DNA of 64,000 nt from Halichondria panicea (GCF_963675165.1 NC_087380.1:5402071-5466070), one strand, 5' to 3'. Shown: positions 37,874 to 50,720, numbered from the stretch's first letter. Translations and numbers: made by a program. The notes: generated by a model not told the origin, from the letters alone.

Positions 37874-38855
37874 ATTATGTCATAATTATGATTTGCATAG
37901 AGGGCTCATCACTAATTAATTTTTGCTAGCTCAGGCAGTTCGTAACCCCCTAAAAGAGGCATACTTGAAAAACTACGAAAAAAACTATACATCACAAAGA
38001 GGGGTAGGGGGGAACCCCTTTATACATACCATAATTATGTGATCCTGTTGGTATGACCTCCGAACCTTCTGACCACCTTCCTACCTCCAGTATCCACAAT
38101 ACTCACTGTGAAGTTGTCAGCAGCAATGGCAAGCATACAGCTGCACAGGAATACACATTCACTTTCAGTATAATTTTTGCATTAACTAAATTGCATTGTG
38201 TACGGTACATGCAGTTTAAGTTGTGGGTAGATACAGGCAACAACATTACTGAATTTTATATAATTAATACACACTAGTCAAACTCCAATGGTACAAAACA
38301 ACAGGGAATGTGTATTTTGATCTTTCTATAAGAGCCTCTAAAACACAGCCAGGTTAATGAAGTCAGAGTCTCCATGTATTTCAGTCTGTGCTGGCCACCT
38401 TATTATTGAAGCCACTGTTAGTCTGCCCGAAACTTTTAACAGGTTTCACTGAAATGGGAAGTAATGGGTTTGTTTGGGTTCCAGGGTATGTATCAAATGT
38501 TGCCCTAATAGTTTTCAAACTGATATACACATCCGCATAATATTATGTTTACCTGTCTCTGTCTCTATGGTAGCCCATACACAGGGGAGATTCAATATCC
38601 ACGCTGCACTGTCTTGTCATAAAACGACCATACCTAAGGATGATGAAAAAATTAAAAAGGGTCACATGCAGCATGAATATAGGCGTGGTTGTGGATTCAT
38701 AGAGTTCCAAATAATGATGGTAAAACAAATTTAAGTGTAAAACAGAACAATATTCATGGAGGATTTGTGGTTACAAAGGTGCATGGCTTCTTATAGGTTA
38801 TATATAGTTTCTGATAATTGAGAATTACAACTAGCTAGTTACGGACAACATTAGC

Positions 38856-41800
38856 ATGGGAGATAGATCAGAAACAAGCAGAGACTCTAAGTCAGCTAGC
38901 AACTTGAAGACAAGCGATTCAAAGTCAGAGATTCCAAGAGCAACCAATACAAGTTCTGACAGAGAGGTTCATACTGAGAGACAGCTACTGAAAGGTAGAA
39001 AGAGCAAAGAGAGTAGCATAGCACAAGGAGAACGAGTGCTGGTCCATCCTACCAATGTAGGAGGAGGAGATGCAATACTACTGGAGATACAGAGTACAGA
39101 TGGTAAGCGATTAGTCTACTAGTGCTCCAAATTCATACTAGAATATTTTGCGGATGAAAAACCTTAAGTTTGCGAATGAGCCAAATCAGCAGAAAAATTG
39201 ACCCTTCGCGCTGATGATAAGAGAGTTGATAGATATACATAAAAACCAAAAGATTTATTCATGGTCATGAGGAGCTCAAAATGTAATAGAAAATCCCACA
39301 AGCACCCGAGTGCTTATAATCCCTTAAGAAATGCTTTGCTTTAGTGAAAAGTATTAAGAGAGTGGACGATAAACAGAAATGTGATGGCTACAGATGATCC
39401 TGAAGGATAGAAGGATAGAGATTGTATGATGATGATAGAAGTTTGTATTACCGCTAGAAATGTTATGTTAGAGGCACTTAACTTAACTTTTGTGGAAAAA
39501 TATTTTAGTTGACTAAATTTCGCGCAATACGGCACAAAATGCACGTTTAACCCGCCCTGTTAGCTAGTTTGTGCATAGATTGAAGAGTTAGAGGGATAGG
39601 AAACGGAGTGGTGCACGTGATGATTTTACATTGAATCTGCAGTGGAGCCTCGAAAATTATCCGCGTTACGAGGCTATTAAGCACATTTTTGCCGGGTAAC
39701 TCCCAAAGCTGTGTTTCCTCGAGACATCATCTCTTTCAGCAATTTATAACACGCCTAGTCCATGAGCCACGTGTAGTACTTGCTAATGACTGACCACACC
39801 CAGTAAAAAGAGACTTTCCAATAAAGTTATAATTATGTTCCCAAGGCTGTTTTAGAGCTATTGGAACATACCGTATAGCGTGTAATTTTCGTGGGGCAAA
39901 ATATTTGTGGTTTTCGTGGTTGGAGGTCTGACCACGAATATTTTACCCACGAATGAAGCGACCTTGCCTACCTTTACCTGCAGTGCAAGCTCCAACCACG
40001 AAAATATTACCCACGAAATGTCTCAATATTGCTGAACCACGAATATTTTGTCCCCCGAAAATTACCCGCTATACGGTATAACGTGTAAGCGTGCTGGTTA
40101 TGACTAAATGTTGTTTCTGTATGGGTACTACAATAGGTATAGACCTTGAAATATAAGTGAGTTGCACGGACTAAGCACAGTTACTTGTAGTTTATTATGC
40201 ACTGAGTGTAGAAATAGATATTGTTGTGATGGCCTCGATTAAACCGCAGCGTAGCGCGGATGTTACTCGAGATACCAACCGTTTTCCTATCCCTCTAACT
40301 CTTCAATCTATGGTTTGTGGAACAATTTTCGTGGAGAATTGGGAACCGTCTAAAACAGCAAAACTTATAAGCACATTGAAATTTCGTGCTACATTTAATG
40401 GTATGACATTGTGGTTTCCTGTTGATGCAAAAAAGGGGAGGATCTGCAGAGAGGTTTATTTTCACAATGGCTGTTTGCTTAATTCTGGCCATGTACAGCC
40501 AGAGGAGGTTGTACAGGGTCAAAGGTAAGGTCACTAATTGATCATCACGAGAGACAATCAGTTGTACAGTAAATTTGTAAGAGTTACTGCATGCTTGTTG
40601 CACTTTTATTCTATAGCCCCTTCAGGTAATTAGTGCTGCTGTCTCTAAAAGTGGTGACCTCACAAAGGTCACTGTTCTGGAGTGTGTGTGTGTGGTGTGT
40701 GTGTTTGAGAATGGTATATACAGAAGTATAGGGGGTGGGATCAGGCTTTCCACACATAATTACTGACTCAGCCTAAAAATTAGAAACAGCTCAAAGTTAT
40801 AAATGCACTGTCATGTCCAACTGACCTTTGACCTTTAAAAAGTAGCAACTACGTACCCTAAAGCAATGTATAGCTCAACTATGTCATCATCTAAGCATAA
40901 AAAGGTGGTTAGCTAGAAAACATCTTGGTCAAAATAGGTTCAAGGATAAATAAGACGTACGCCATTATTTTGGCTTTGTGTCTAATCTCCTCTGCTGTAC
41001 ATGCAGCTTTGCAGCTTTTTTCTCGTTCCCATTCAGAAACTTTTTGCGAACAATGCTATCAACAATTTTGAGAAAACTGCAACAGCCTTTACTGTAGCCA
41101 TAACTCGAGTTAGTTTATAAATCCATGCATCGAAATCCAAGAGAATGTGGCTGCTGTAAGTTTCGTCGCATTGCAACCGTTGAACAGTACACACACACAC
41201 ACACCGTAAGCTTTATTGTATTTCTTGTGCAGCTACGCCTCAAGGCTTAAATTTACAAATTATTTACTGTTCCAGGCCAAAGTGAGAAACACCTTATCGA
41301 TGGGGGCAAGGGACAAAAAACAGGAGAGAATACATACTGCTACGAGAATCTCAAAGACACTCTCAGGGCTCATGGATGCTTAGTACAGAAGAACTTTATT
41401 GAAACTGGTACTACGTTAGAAGATCGAACTTGTGAACAAGTTACACTGGAGTCCATTATCATCACACACCCCGACAAAGACCATTGCGATGGCATTAACC
41501 GATTGCTAGAAGACTTCACTATCATGTGCCCTATCACAACAACTCTGGCAAGCTGTTTAAAAGTCGGGCATTCTGGTGGCCCAAAAAAAAACATGCAACT
41601 AGGTGAAGTGTTCTCGTCGAGTGAAGGATGTCGAGTTAGGCACTGGTTCCCGTTAACCGGTGGTAGACGACATACAAACATCAAAACACTGTCAATGGGT
41701 TCGACGATAGAAATAGACAAGAACAAAAAAAAACGATTTAAGCTCAACAAAAAAAGCTCAAAAAAAATAAGCTCAAAGAAAAAGCGCAAGGCAAAACGGC

Positions 41801-42966
41801 TCAACTTCAATGCAACAAGTATTCTGACAACTGTGAGTTTACAACCGAGTACATGTGAGTATGATTATGATGTGGTGTTGACCGGAGACTCGTATGGTAC
41901 TATTATCGAGAAGAAACTGGCTTTGAAAGGTAAATCCGTGGGAGTATTTCAAGTGCCTCATCATGGAAGTAGCTACAATCTCGATGACGAAAAAACCACC
42001 AGATCAACAGCTGAGGAGTTCACAGGTTTTTACTCGAGTTTTAATGCATACATCTACTTAATCAGTCACGGCGATCACGGAAGCTACAATCATCCGCATA
42101 GTGAAGTTATCACAGGCATTCTCTCTGCTGCTGTCCAGAAGAAACGAGATCCTAAGTGCAAGATAGTAGTCACGGCAACATGGTTTGAAAAATCTAAAAT
42201 TGACGAAACAAACATTAGCAACTGGAGGGACTATGTTGATATCTACTACTTCAAACCAGACACTCCCGGCGTCGCTCCCTATGTCACTCCCTACGTCACC
42301 CTAGATCCTAACGATGAGAAACTGCCTGAGGGCTTACAACTGTTTGTCAAAAAGGTGCGTGTACACACAATTAAAGTTAATAGAAATGGTAAGATTACAC
42401 CGTTGGAAATTATTTATACAGGTGCCAGCTCCAAAGAGTCTAGAAAACAAACTTGGAGAAAAGAATTTGCAGAGGAGGGAGATTGGTCGTGACGGAAACA
42501 GCTTCTTCAATGCCGTCAGTGGAGCACTAACAAACAAGTACACACCCATCCAGCTGAGAAAGAAGCTTGTTGAACACTTGAATACATTTCCAGATCGATA
42601 CTATCCAAGATCAGGAGCAACTACAAAGGATAAATATAATGAGATCGTAAGTAAGTATCTATTGGATGGCCACTTCTCGTCTGATATTGAAAAAATTTTG
42701 CCCGAGGCAATGGGACGGACACTAAATATTCGAATACAAGTTATCGCAGCGAATCCTAAACAAGAAGACAAGTTTTACGGTGTCGAATCCACCCAGACTA
42801 TTCTCAAACTTATATACAATGAGACAGACAATGGTCATTATGACTACGCCCAGCAAGCCACGGCACAAGGGGCCACTACTGAGCAGACTCCCGAGGAGAA
42901 AAAAGAACGTCCACGCTTAGCAAACAAAGGAGCTGGAAGACGCCTCAAGTTCGGGCCAAATGACAG
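38856..42966 (+). CDS. ComEC-type MBL-fold / OTU-like (Ser for Cys) protein, paralogue 2
   Basis: Exons 38,856-39,099; 41,276-42,354; 42,422-42,966, all in phase. The last ends AG|GTGAAA and needs a further 3' exon. It has a longer Ser/Lys-rich N-terminus than paralogue 1 (DRSETSRDSKSASNLKTSD), then VLVHPTNVGGGDAILLEI. MBL motifs: LIDGG, ITHPDKDHCDG, LTGDS, VPHHGSSYN and HPHSEVI; a Lys-rich insert (KKSSKKISSKKKRKAKR) precedes the ATSILTTV strand. OTU-like part: GRDGNSFFNAVSGAL (Ser at the Cys position), ILPEAMGRTLNIRIQVI and GHYDYA. Intron 2 is only 67 bp against 2.5 kb in paralogue 1, because the latter is filled with repeats. The candidate C-terminal finger exon is 47,504-47,903, whose phase also fits a direct join. 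The gene lies divergently ~220 bp from a UTP21 exon. It is the best preserved of the three copies. Confidence 0.8.
39869..40078. mobile_element. 210-bp MITE, best copy of the TACCGTATAGCG family
   Basis: The left end TACCGTATAGCGTGTAATTT, then TCGTGGGGCAAAATATT, is mirrored by AATATTTTGTCCCCCGAAAA, then TTACCCGCTATACGGTA. Internal CCACGAATATTTTACCCACG boxes form a second palindrome. It sits in intron 1 of MBL-OTU paralogue 2. Confidence 0.85.
40229..40525 (+). CDS. Hypothetical small ORF / first exon in intron 1 of MBL-OTU paralogue 2
   Basis: An open frame of about 99 codons starting MASIKPQRSADVTRDTNRFP and ending before a consensus AAAG|GTAAGG donor at ~40,524. It reads as plausible protein (CGTIFVENWEPSKTAKLIS, GMTLWFPVDAKKGRICREVY) with normal composition. 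I recognise no family. It could be a nested gene's first exon or a cassette exon. The antisense frame is a shadow. Confidence 0.4.
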
Positions 42967-42999
42967 GTGAAACAAATAATAACGAGTGTTGCCAGCTGC

Positions 43000-44280
43000 G
43001 CTGTGCTAATGCCTCTCGCCATGTTTTGTAGAGCGTATATAGAAGAAGAAATTAGTTTGCTTTGTATAATGTTACGTTATCGATGCAAATATTGTTGACA
43101 CTGACTGAACCATACAGTCATTATAGAAGAGGCGCTTAATGGAAACAGAAGCCTATAATTATCTGATGGCTTGATGAACGGATCTTCAAGAATAGAAGCC
43201 AGAGGATATAGAAGCATGTAGATCTATACAGTACATAGCCTCGATCCCAAGCCGCACTTCCTCGAAGAGTGGGCCTGGTATCGACTGCTTGCGCATGCGC
43301 TTTAACCATTAGCCAGATACCGGCTAACGCAGGATAACAACGTGTATGCTCAGTAAAACAATGACGTCACAACAAACAGAAGTGGATTGAAGGAAGTAGA
43401 TAGAAAGTTTGATTGAAAGCCCATCTGATAGCATTCTGATAGCTACCCGTAGCCTGGTAACAAAAGACTCACAGCCTGCAACACCGGTATGGATGACAAT
43501 CATCTCAACGGAGTGAAAGCTGACACTAGCCTACATGGACAGGCCACGCCCATCTAATACTAACTTTGGTGAAAGTCTACTATGCTACTGCTATTATGTA
43601 TAGCTGTACAACAAACCTACAGCTCTGTCTCTAGCTAGCTAGCTAATATTCTTTGTCAGGATATAAATTCAGGTATTATAGGAAATTTTACGGGAAAAAG
43701 TATCCAATAATTTTGCGCATGCGCAAGCAGTCAGTAGCAGGCCTTCTCTTCAGGGGAGGCCAGTGAAAGAAGCTATATACAGTACTGCATTTTCTGTCAA
43801 AAAAGGGGTGGATCTCCAATGAGGTCAGATCGAGTTCACAAGGGCTGTTGGAAGTGTACGTGCGTGCAGCTTTGCAGCTCTTTTCTGATTCTTGTAGCTA
43901 ACAAATAGCTAGCGCTTTAGTGCTCATAAGTTGAATAGAAAGTTTGCGCTAACATATGATGCTATGAAGAGACTGTTAACAGCCTTCACTGCGAGTCAAA
44001 CTAGCCATAACTCGAGAAAGAAGCTTTAACTTTGCAAATCCACGAATCAAAATCCAAGAGAACATGAAGCCTATAGAAGCCGTTAGTTTTTATCGCATTG
44101 TAACTGTTGAGCAGTTATAGCTGGAACAGACACACACACACACACACACACAGTCAGCTTTACCGTATCCCTAGTGCAGCTACGCCTCGAGGCATAATTA
44201 TTAATGTGAAATAAGCAGTTTCATTATACGATTTACAATTTACCCTTATAGCTATCGTATCTGTAATGAACCGGAAAATC
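43000..44280. other. Non-coding interval with R1 relics and GCGCATGCGC palindromes
   Basis: TTGCGCATGCGC palindromes at ~43,290 and ~43,715. An R1-type copy lies at ~43,850-44,190 (GCAGCTTTGCAGCTCTTTTC to CAGCTACGCCTCGAGGCATA). A GGCCTGGTATCGACTGCTTG segment near 43,270 resembles ~59,190-59,240. No gene seen. Confidence 0.5.
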
Positions 44281-44289
44281 CTAAAAGAG

Positions 44290-44352
44290 AGGTGAAAATA
44301 GGAAGAGAGAGAGGAAGAAGGGGAGAGAGGGAGAGAGAGAGAGAGGGGGAGG
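44290..44352. repeat. GA-rich low-complexity tract
   Basis: GAGAGAGAGGAAGAAGGGGA and following (GA)n with GGGGGA. A simple purine tract between repeat R1 debris and the TPR exons. Confidence 0.8.
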
Positions 44353-44670
44353 TACTATAACCAACATTATCTAGACACGGTCTTTTGCTACGTGTACCCT
44401 TTTTAACCAAGGAATATGAAATTTTAATACATTCACTAATAATTATTTATCAAAACGGGAAAATGGTTAAATGTCAACTGATTGAATGTTTAACTGAAAG
44501 GCTCAGTGTATTTTCAAGGGTTAAATATAGCCACTGTTGTGGTTAAAAGTTGAAGGATTTTTGCACATTCACAATGTTGTGAGTGCTATTGTACAAGACT
44601 AGTACATCCTCACAATTTAGTGTATACATTGACTGTCCAATACGTACGTCACATCCTTCTCATTTTGTAG

Positions 44671-46501
44671 GACGGTGCCCGTGAAGCAGTGAGGAAGCAG
44701 CAGGCCAATAACGAGAAAGAGAAGGTAAATTGTGTGTGGAGTGTGTGTATTACAAGCAACCGACGGAAGAATGCTGTAAATAACAATCTTGCATGCTTAA
44801 TGAATAATAATGAAAGCACCACAAGTGCTGTTGCCTCGGTGGAAACTATAGCTGCACATAAAGCTAATACTTTTTACGGATACGGTAAAGCTGACTGCAT
44901 GCATATGTGCATGTGCGTGTGTGTGTGCGTGTATTCCAGCTGTAACTGCTTGACCGTTGTAATGCGACGAAATTTAACAGCTTCAATCGGCTTCTAACCA
45001 CGTTCTCTTTGATTTTTATTCGTAGATTTGCAAACTATAAAAATCTTTGTTCTCGAGTTATGGCTATTTATACTTACAGTGAAGGCTGTTGCAGTCTGTT
45101 CAGAACCGTTCCTATAGCATCATCTACTCGCACAAAGTTTCTATTCAAGTTATGGAGTTAGCCTTGCACTATAGCGCTAGTCATTTGTTAGCTATACAAG
45201 GTCAGAAAAGAGCTGCAAAGCTAACTGCCAGCAGCTGCAGCAGCCATTGCGAACTTTAACCTATTACAGACGTCAGTTAAACCCCTTACTCATGTACTTG
45301 CGCATGCGCACGCACTCAACCCCACATGCATGTGTGAGAAAACCAGATCCTGGCAGAATCAATTTCTTCTTTCTTTGAGGTCCTGGTACAAAATGCTACC
45401 ATACAATAGATAATTATGTACATGCACAAGTCTTTTCACAAATTAAGACACTTATTCCCTCTTCTCTAACACTCTAATACTTTTTGAGTAGCGAAAGCTT
45501 AGCACAGCGCAGCTTGCAACGTTCATGTTATTTCAGCAAGAATGGCGCAAGACAGTGGGAAATGATTGACCCTGATTGTTGCTAAGAAGGTTGCCAAAAG
45601 TATATGTTTAATCATTCTCATTTTGTGCAACTTTGCAGCTCTTTCCCCATGCACTCTTGTAGCTAGCGTTTTATAGTGCAAAGCTAACTCCTAAGTAAAA
45701 TTTTTTTGCTAGATACGAGTCTGAAGAAACGACTGCAATGGCCCCTTCAACGTATAGCCATAACTGGAGGACGAAGCTGCAAATCCACAAAAGAAAACAT
45801 GACTTTGTCTATAGAAACTCTTACCATTTGAGCAGCTATTAATAGCGGTCTACACAGACACACACACAAACACACTATCGCATACCTCACTGCGTGCGCA
45901 CACCCAAGGCATAATTATATGAGTCTATAGTAATGTGCATGGGATTATACTTTCAGGGGAACAATCTGTTGAAGGAGGGTCGCTATGAGCAGGCAATTGA
46001 GTGTTACTCTAAAGCAGCTGAGCTGGATCCCCGTAATGCTGTCATGCCAGCCAACAAAGCATTGGCACTGCTCAAACTGCAGAAGTAAGAGATATAACAT
46101 TGTATGGGTATACAACAGTGCTCTGTACCTGCTATCTACATAATTATGCATTCACAGCATTGTGTTTAGTCTTGCCATAATCATTAGCACGGTAGTGCTA
46201 GTATAGTCTCAAGAGGTCTATTAGACAATTTTTTTCTCGGATCGCACTTAACTAGGTACTATATATGTATCATGCCCCCTCCTCCCACACACATGCACAC
46301 TCACACAGATACACGTCTGCTGAGAGTAACTGCTCCCTGGCGCTAACTCTTGATGATTGTTATCTCAAGGCCTATTTCCATCGAGGGACGGCTCGAGTCA
46401 AACTGGGGAAAATAGAAGAGGCGAGAGATGACTTCACAGTTGCTCTCAGACTGGAGCCAGGGAACAAAAGTGCTAGGAGCGAGCTAGACAAACTGAATAA
46501 G
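44671..46501 (+). CDS. RPAP3/SPAG1-type TPR fragment (three exons, partial)
   Basis: Exons 44,671-44,724; 45,957-46,084; 46,309-46,501 join in phase to give AREAVRKQQANNEKEK, then GNNLLKEGRYEQAIECYSKA, NAVMPANKALALLKLQK, AESNCSLALTLDDCYLKAYF, GTARVKLGKIEEARDDF and LEPGNKSARSELDKLNK. These are three TPR helix pairs of the type that binds HSP90 in RPAP3 (R2TP complex). No start codon or N-terminus is found; a repeat-filled intron (R1 relics) precedes the second exon. The last exon ends in phase 0 at AAG|GTATGC, which matches the exon at 47,371. Either this is a captured gene fragment, or part of a chimeric gene ending in the finger exon at 47,504. Confidence 0.7.
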
Positions 46502-47370
46502 GTATGCTGTCAGTGTGTGCATGTTCGTAATGTGCCGAGCGCCTTAGCACGAGGCTACTAATACTGCATCGTATCTTAGAAAACCTTTGTATGTATGTGT
46601 GTACGTCACGCTTCAGAAATGCAGAATTGGGTGTGGCTATATTCGGTTAATCTTTATTACCTACAAACTGATCTGCAGAGAATAAAAGTTACGTACTAGC
46701 TGGAAGAGCTAGCTTAGGCTGTAGCTATATGAGAGTCTTACATGAACCATAGATAATAGAGTACAGAAATCTATTATCTATGCATGAACATTACTACTCT
46801 TGGAAAGAGATAGCAGAGTTCTTGAGAGACTGATTCTAACCAAAAATGTGATGCCACAGTATTTGCTATTTTATAATTATATCTAAATCTCATTCTCTAT
46901 ATACATGTATACTCTCTTTCTTTCTTAAAATTGTACTTAAATACAACTCTGCACGAGGCTAATCATGCGTGTGCATATACTTAGTAAATAATAAGATTAC
47001 ACAGTAAAATTTATACAGGTGCCAGACGATGGTCACTATGACGACAAATATAATGTACAATAAGATGAATTGGCTGTGGGATGTTACAGTAACCCCACAG
47101 GATTTTCCCTAACTCAATTAGCTATTCAAACAGGACGCTGCGCCCTGTTCTTCAACACGTAGGGGAAATACTGTTCAGTCGAGGCCATTGGGATTAGTTG
47201 CTAAAAAGGGTCAGTCTCACGTTTGGTATATACCGAACGTGAGACTCTACAATCCATTTGAAAAATAAGAGAAAAACTGCTACTAAATGGAATTGGTATG
47301 GCTTATTTAGACTAATGATCTGAGACAGGTGGGATAAAAGCTTTGTGCTTGTTTCCATTACCTTTTCCAG

Positions 47371-47903
47371 GAAAGTGAAAAGCGTGACAAGCGTGAACAC
47401 AGTATTGCAGAAGGTTCTAGCTCAGCAACACCTAAAAGGTAAGCCATTACATTTGACAATACACTGCGTGCATACAAATTGATAATTGTGGTTTTATATA
47501 TAGTCATGTACCAAAGAAAGACGTTGCTTTGCTAAAGTCTTCAACTGCAACTCCAACCATCGTTGAGTCACACGAAAATCACTGTACAGTGTGTGGAAAA
47601 CAAACTGGAGTCACTTGCGTAGTCACATGCAGGCAATGCAATTCCCATGCCCATGCCAACGGAGGAGAGTGTACCCATTACACTAAGAAAGCTAAGAACT
47701 ACCTCTGTGATAAGTGCCGAACATGTACTTTTTGTAATGAGTTAACCAACGAATCTGGAACGTTCACAGCTGTATGTAAACTATGCGGATCTCGAGCTCA
47801 TGCTAATGGAAAATGCACCTGCTATAAAAAGGCGACCCAAGAGTCTAAAAACTATATTTGCATCAAGTGCCAAACACATACAGTCAATGTGTCTGTTTTG
47901 TAA
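47371..47903 (+). CDS. Double PHD-like zinc-finger exons (3' end of paralogue 2 or of a TPR chimera)
   Basis: Exon 47,371-47,438 (ESEKRDKREHSIAEGSSSAT, ending AG|GTAAGC) and exon 47,504-47,903. The latter encodes two similar Cys/His modules: CTVCGKQTG...CRQCNSHAHANGGEC...YLCDKC, then CTFCNELTNES...CKLCGSRAHANGKC...YICIKC, and stops at TAA. Phase allows two joins. One is TPR exon (46,501) to 47,371 to 47,504. The other is MBL-OTU exon 3 (42,966) directly to 47,504, since both need AG + T. Paralogues 1 and 3 also end in a WYxC-type finger exon directly after the OTU part, which favours the second. The finger is probably a protein- or histone-binding module; its role is unknown. Confidence 0.65.
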
Positions 47904-50271
47904 TTTGACTTACTGTCTTAGTTTTTGTCTTGGTCAATGTACTGTACTGCTCAGTGCGTTACATTATTGTTATGCACATGCACTCCTCGATTCTTTGTCA
48001 AATAGTAATGGGGACATTCCATGCCAACTCAACACAAAAAAATGAGCACCCCCTCAGATTTCAACGAAACTTGGGGCATACACTATAATTATGTTAACCA
48101 TTAATATAATTATGCCCCCATATGTCATATGGCTTCTTAGTTATGAGTCCTTCAAATTTTTGTGACCAGCCTACAGCATAACAGATAAAAATAATATATA
48201 CCACCGTACTCCTTATGATATGTCCTTGACACAGGGGCGTAGCCAGGATTTTGAGGAAGGGGGTGTTAGCACGACGAAAGAGGGCGTGAAGCGCCTGGTT
48301 TTTAGCCGCGCAGCGTCGAAATTTGGTTGACTGGAAGCCACACCTCTTATTAATGACGTAATAATTAATAGTTGGGCGTGGCCCAATCTTCTACATGTAT
48401 TTGCATAGAGAAGCCTATTTTGCTCTATAGATCTAAGCATAGATAGAGCAAAGAGGGATTGGCAACAAAATCGACCTCGAATAACCATCCGTGTTGCCCC
48501 GGCGTTACTCGAGGCTGTCTACTTCAACATAGGAAGACAGCCTCGAGTAAAGCACAGGCTGGGAATGGTTGAGGAGACAACTGATTGGCTTACTGTCAGT
48601 ATAACAATCCTACTGCTGATTTTAGACTTCATTTCCATGCTTGAGGCTATATGTGATCCAGTACACTACTTACTTAGACAATCTTAGCTATATTATAGGT
48701 GCTATTGGTACATAGCCATAAAAAACGGTGAAAAAGAGGTGAAAAAGCGCTATGTACCGCTAGCTCTTTCTCGACAATCTAGAAACAATTTTGGGAATTT
48801 CCACATAATACACATCATCAAGAAGCATGGAAATGAAGTTTTGGGGGGTCTTAGAAAGCTCTGTGTAAGGCCTCAAACATATAAAAAGTGTTTTGCGGCG
48901 TTACGGTGGGGGACAACACACATCGTTTCAGGATTAAGCCACACCCCCTGCACAAAAATCTACGTTTTAACTTCCGTTGCCAATCCCTCTCTTCTTTATC
49001 TATGATCTAAGCCAGAATAGCTCACAGTTTAAAGACCAATTCGTTTTGCTTGCCTACTAGCTAGCCAACTGCAGCAAGATCTGGAAGAGAAGGGGTGCTC
49101 AGCTAGACAATCAGATACACTTCACTTTGTGTACAATCTCAGATAGAAGGGAGTGCTTGAGCACCATGAGCCCCTCCCCTGTTTCAGATAACATGCTTAA
49201 AGGGGGTAAGCGCTCGTTAACAGGTCAGAGGTCATTGTTCGAAACCTTTAATTAAGCGTAACTAAAAATGGCGTCTTTTTTCCTTTTTTCCAAACTAGTC
49301 TCCTGTTACCATCTTGTATAAATTTGGTAATGGGATGTTAATGGAATCAGAAGATATAGACATTGCAATCAGAAGATATAGACATTGCAATACATGTTGG
49401 TGCAGTTATTAAACAAAAAGAAAATCAGGTTAGAGCGCTATGACCAGAAAAACCGTTGTGGTTGATGGTCCATGTAACATACACTGGGGCTAGTTAGGAT
49501 CAGAGCCAGCAACGAAGCCTAGAGTATTCTCCCATTAAAATTAACAACTTAGGGTTGAACTATAAAGCCGCGTTTAGCTACAAAGTTTGTGTGCCAACAT
49601 GCAAGGTAAGTTTCTTGGTTTTTATTCAACAACAAAGCTTTAATCAAAATCAGCAGCTATTATACTTTGTGTTAGGCTATATATCCATGCTGTAAACACA
49701 CAGCGCTATGGCATCCAGGTGAGCAGACTCAGACTCAGACAAACAAACCAACAGACTATTATAACCCATGGACGCCCGGAGGAGGTGGGACGTGTGTCAT
49801 CAGTCACATGACAATGGAATGTGTGGCATACAATGTTTACGTTAGGCTCTTGACCTTTAACCTTTTCTTACATTTCAGTGTAGCTATGGTGCCTGTGGTA
49901 GATCCACTGTTGTGCTCTCTAGCAAGCTCACTTCTCCTAGTAATCTCGAATATTGTAAACTGTTATGGAAGATGACAACCAACCTGAGTTAACCTCCCTA
50001 GACTGCTCTCCGTAGTTGCTTATGTACAGTAAAAACCACTAGGTTTGATAGTGAATTTCAAGCTATTGAGCCGGAATCCCACCGGGATCGCTGATCCACA
50101 AGTTAGTACTATCCTTTCACTACATGATAGCTAAATTTAAGAGAAAATTACCGTGCACCTATTTTTAATCGGGATAGACTAATTACACATACTCTAAATG
50201 AAAGCACCGCAGGTGCTGATGCCTCGGTGGAGGTGCCAAAACTACATAACATAAAGCTACTAAATAAAAAG
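47904..50271. other. Non-coding interval with repeats
   Basis: Contains GGGCGTAGCCAGGATTTTGA at ~48,235, a segment common in invertebrate repeats; an inverted pair GAGGCTGTCTACTTCAACAT/GGAAGACAGCCTCGAG at ~48,510-48,546; a 23-bp exact tandem duplication (TCAGAAGATATAGACATTGC) at ~49,348-49,392; and an R2 copy at ~49,560-49,800. No coding signal. Confidence 0.5.
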
Positions 50272-50720
50272 AAACTTCTTCTAGAGCTGAGCTATAAATG
50301 TAAATTTTCGTGAGCAGCAATAACAGCATTTAGAACTGTATCTATATACATGTATATACCCAACATAACCCCCTTAGGGTCTGTATCATAGCACACCTGG
50401 GTGGGGTTTAACTACCATAAACTCCACATTCCTCATAAACTCCCTTGCCTTGAGGGCGCGCACTGATTTTAACTAGATCTACACGACCAAAAATAAGCTG
50501 ACGAGAGCAGGGCAGATGGGTGGGGCTCGCTGCTTGGACAAGTTAGTACATGTACGTAGAGCTCGAAGGCAATACATTCGAATTTATGGCAACGTAAACC
50601 ATTCTTGGCTCCGAGTTTTCGCCCTCGTCCTCGGAGGTTTACTCTGATGTAGTGGACAATAAGTATAATTATAAGTACAAGGATATAAAAAATTTTTTAT
50701 CTAACGAATACAAAACATAC
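50272..50720. repeat. Segmental-duplication flank, partner of 29,848-30,353
   Basis: Same order of blocks as at 29,848-30,353, with small deletions. It precedes the copied UTP21 C-terminal exon. Confidence 0.85.

Larger units (their letters stand above)
30354..38633 (-). pseudogene. UTP21/WDR36-like locus with exon amplification, block 1
   Basis: UTP21 (WDR36) is a WD40 protein of the nucleolar small-subunit processome. In transcription order: IWSFYDKT exon ~38,553-38,633 (5-nt deletion); IAADNFTVSIVDTGGRKVVR exon ~38,045-38,125 and further copies at ~36,870-36,960, 35,570-35,620, 35,440-35,540 and 34,318-34,395; SFSPDGRWLVTSSMDCSVRT exon at 36,295-36,374 plus copies at 37,227-37,270 and 32,321-32,404; linker MDEVFEKVTLSML...SRWSNLQN at 31,682-32,010 (10-nt deletion before the donor); AEFRSLAPESGGSVEWVEHL exon 31,033-31,220 (donor GC instead of GT); C-terminal exon 30,354-30,503 ending CLLAYCKSAVI. 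Exons are in the right overall order, but the deletions and frame changes make an intact product unlikely. A functional gene elsewhere is expected. Confidence 0.75.
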
